From Acephala macrosclerotiorum (taxonomy: Eukaryota; Ascomycota; Leotiomycetes; Helotiales; Mollisiaceae): a stretch of 64,000 nt of DNA. The stretch spans positions 56,610 through 120,609 of the forward strand of contig MU119370.1 in assembly GCA_014904845.1 (NCBI GenBank), given 5' to 3'. Below, piece after piece: positions 63,694 to 64,000 of this stretch. Position 1 is the first letter of the stretch. Each line of letters starts with the position of its first letter. Both the position numbers and the translations under genes were made by a program. A model generated the notes under the pieces. That model made no database searches, had not been told where the DNA came from, and saw nothing but the letters and a program-made list of their open reading frames with translations.

Positions 63694-64000
63694 TATCCCC
63701 TCGTCTGCTGAGACATGGTCCACGCTAAGCAGGGGAGGTCCGCACAGACAGCACCGCATAAAATTATGTATCTTTACATACAAATTTGTTAGTAAGCTAC
63801 ATCATTCTGGTGGAATCGGTCCCAGCACTTCCTCAACTTGCAAAGGTTAATATTACAAAAATTACAGCCACCGTACGACCGTTTTGCTCGATCCTTTACT
63901 ACTCTTCCTAAGATCTTTTCGCATCTTAATTTATATGAGCACTATGCGCAAGTACTTTTAGAGCGCTTTTCCCAGTAATAAAAGTGCTGAAAATCAGAGT
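63694..64000. mobile_element. Left end of a Tc1/pogo-like element, truncated by the window
   Basis: Starts TATCCCCTCGTCTGCTGAGACATGGTCC and shares blocks with the MITE at 24818 (CGCTAAGCA, CATAAAATTATGTA, ATACAAATTTGTTAGTAAGCTACAT). Beyond the terminal repeat the sequence differs from the MITE, so it may be a longer, autonomous or decayed relative. No transposase is visible in the 300 bases present. Confidence 0.65.

Overview
The window looks like nuclear DNA of a filamentous ascomycete (Pezizomycotina; Leotiomycetes is my guess, not shown by the sequence). Genes are interrupted by many 43-80 bp introns with GT(or GC)..CTRAC..AG signals. The proteins are typically fungal: CFEM-like and HET proteins, a LaeA-type methyltransferase, a Neurospora-type copper metallothionein, and SAM50 and UBC6 with fungal architecture.

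Layout. 0-3.6 kb: tail of a carboxylesterase, a broken UbiE-like methyltransferase and a TauD/XanA-type dioxygenase. 3.7-11.4 kb: secreted redox enzymes (GMC oxidoreductase, LPMO-like protein, a broken multicopper oxidase) around a tandem DUF7726-like gene. 13-20 kb: a broken small secreted protein, an O-methyltransferase, a LaeA-like methyltransferase and a Ulp1-type protease. 20.8-23.6 kb: a GH45 endoglucanase, a GNAT acetyltransferase and an alpha/beta hydrolase with an in-frame stop. 24-32 kb: a dispersed tandem array of at least five copies of a Cys-rich family (M-C-[FY]-Y ... C-G-D ... H-C ... G-E-T-C-G ... C-x2-C), interrupted by two MITE-like elements and an O-methyltransferase; the last copy is fused to a long linker and a membrane domain. 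33.5-37 kb: two metallothionein genes followed by a decayed tandem duplication. 37.8-40.7 kb: divergent housekeeping genes SAM50 and UBC6. 41.2-43.2 kb: divergent paralogues with paired CFEM-like domains. 43.5-49 kb: a broken beta-trefoil lectin, a zinc-finger-like protein and a broken membrane protein. 50.4-52.6 kb: a large intronless HET gene. 53-56 kb: another broken membrane protein and a broken coiled-coil gene. 56.0-61.5 kb: a complete but inactivated Ty1/copia LTR retrotransposon with 5-bp target-site duplications, followed by a solo LTR of the same family at 62.2 kb. 63.7 kb to the end: the left terminus of a Tc1/pogo-like element related to the MITE at 24.8 kb.

The main general pattern is gene decay. 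At least seven loci carry in-frame stops at positions where Gln or Trp is expected (CAG to TAG, CAA to TAA, TGG to TAG). Every one can be explained by a CpA to TpA transition on one strand, the signature of repeat-induced point mutation (RIP), and the copia element shows the same. Functional genes sit among these relics: plant-polymer oxidation and hydrolysis at the left, metal binding and core mitochondrial/ER functions in the middle. Exon coordinates are hand-made from splice signals and reading-frame continuity. Family names come from recognition of motifs, not from a database search.
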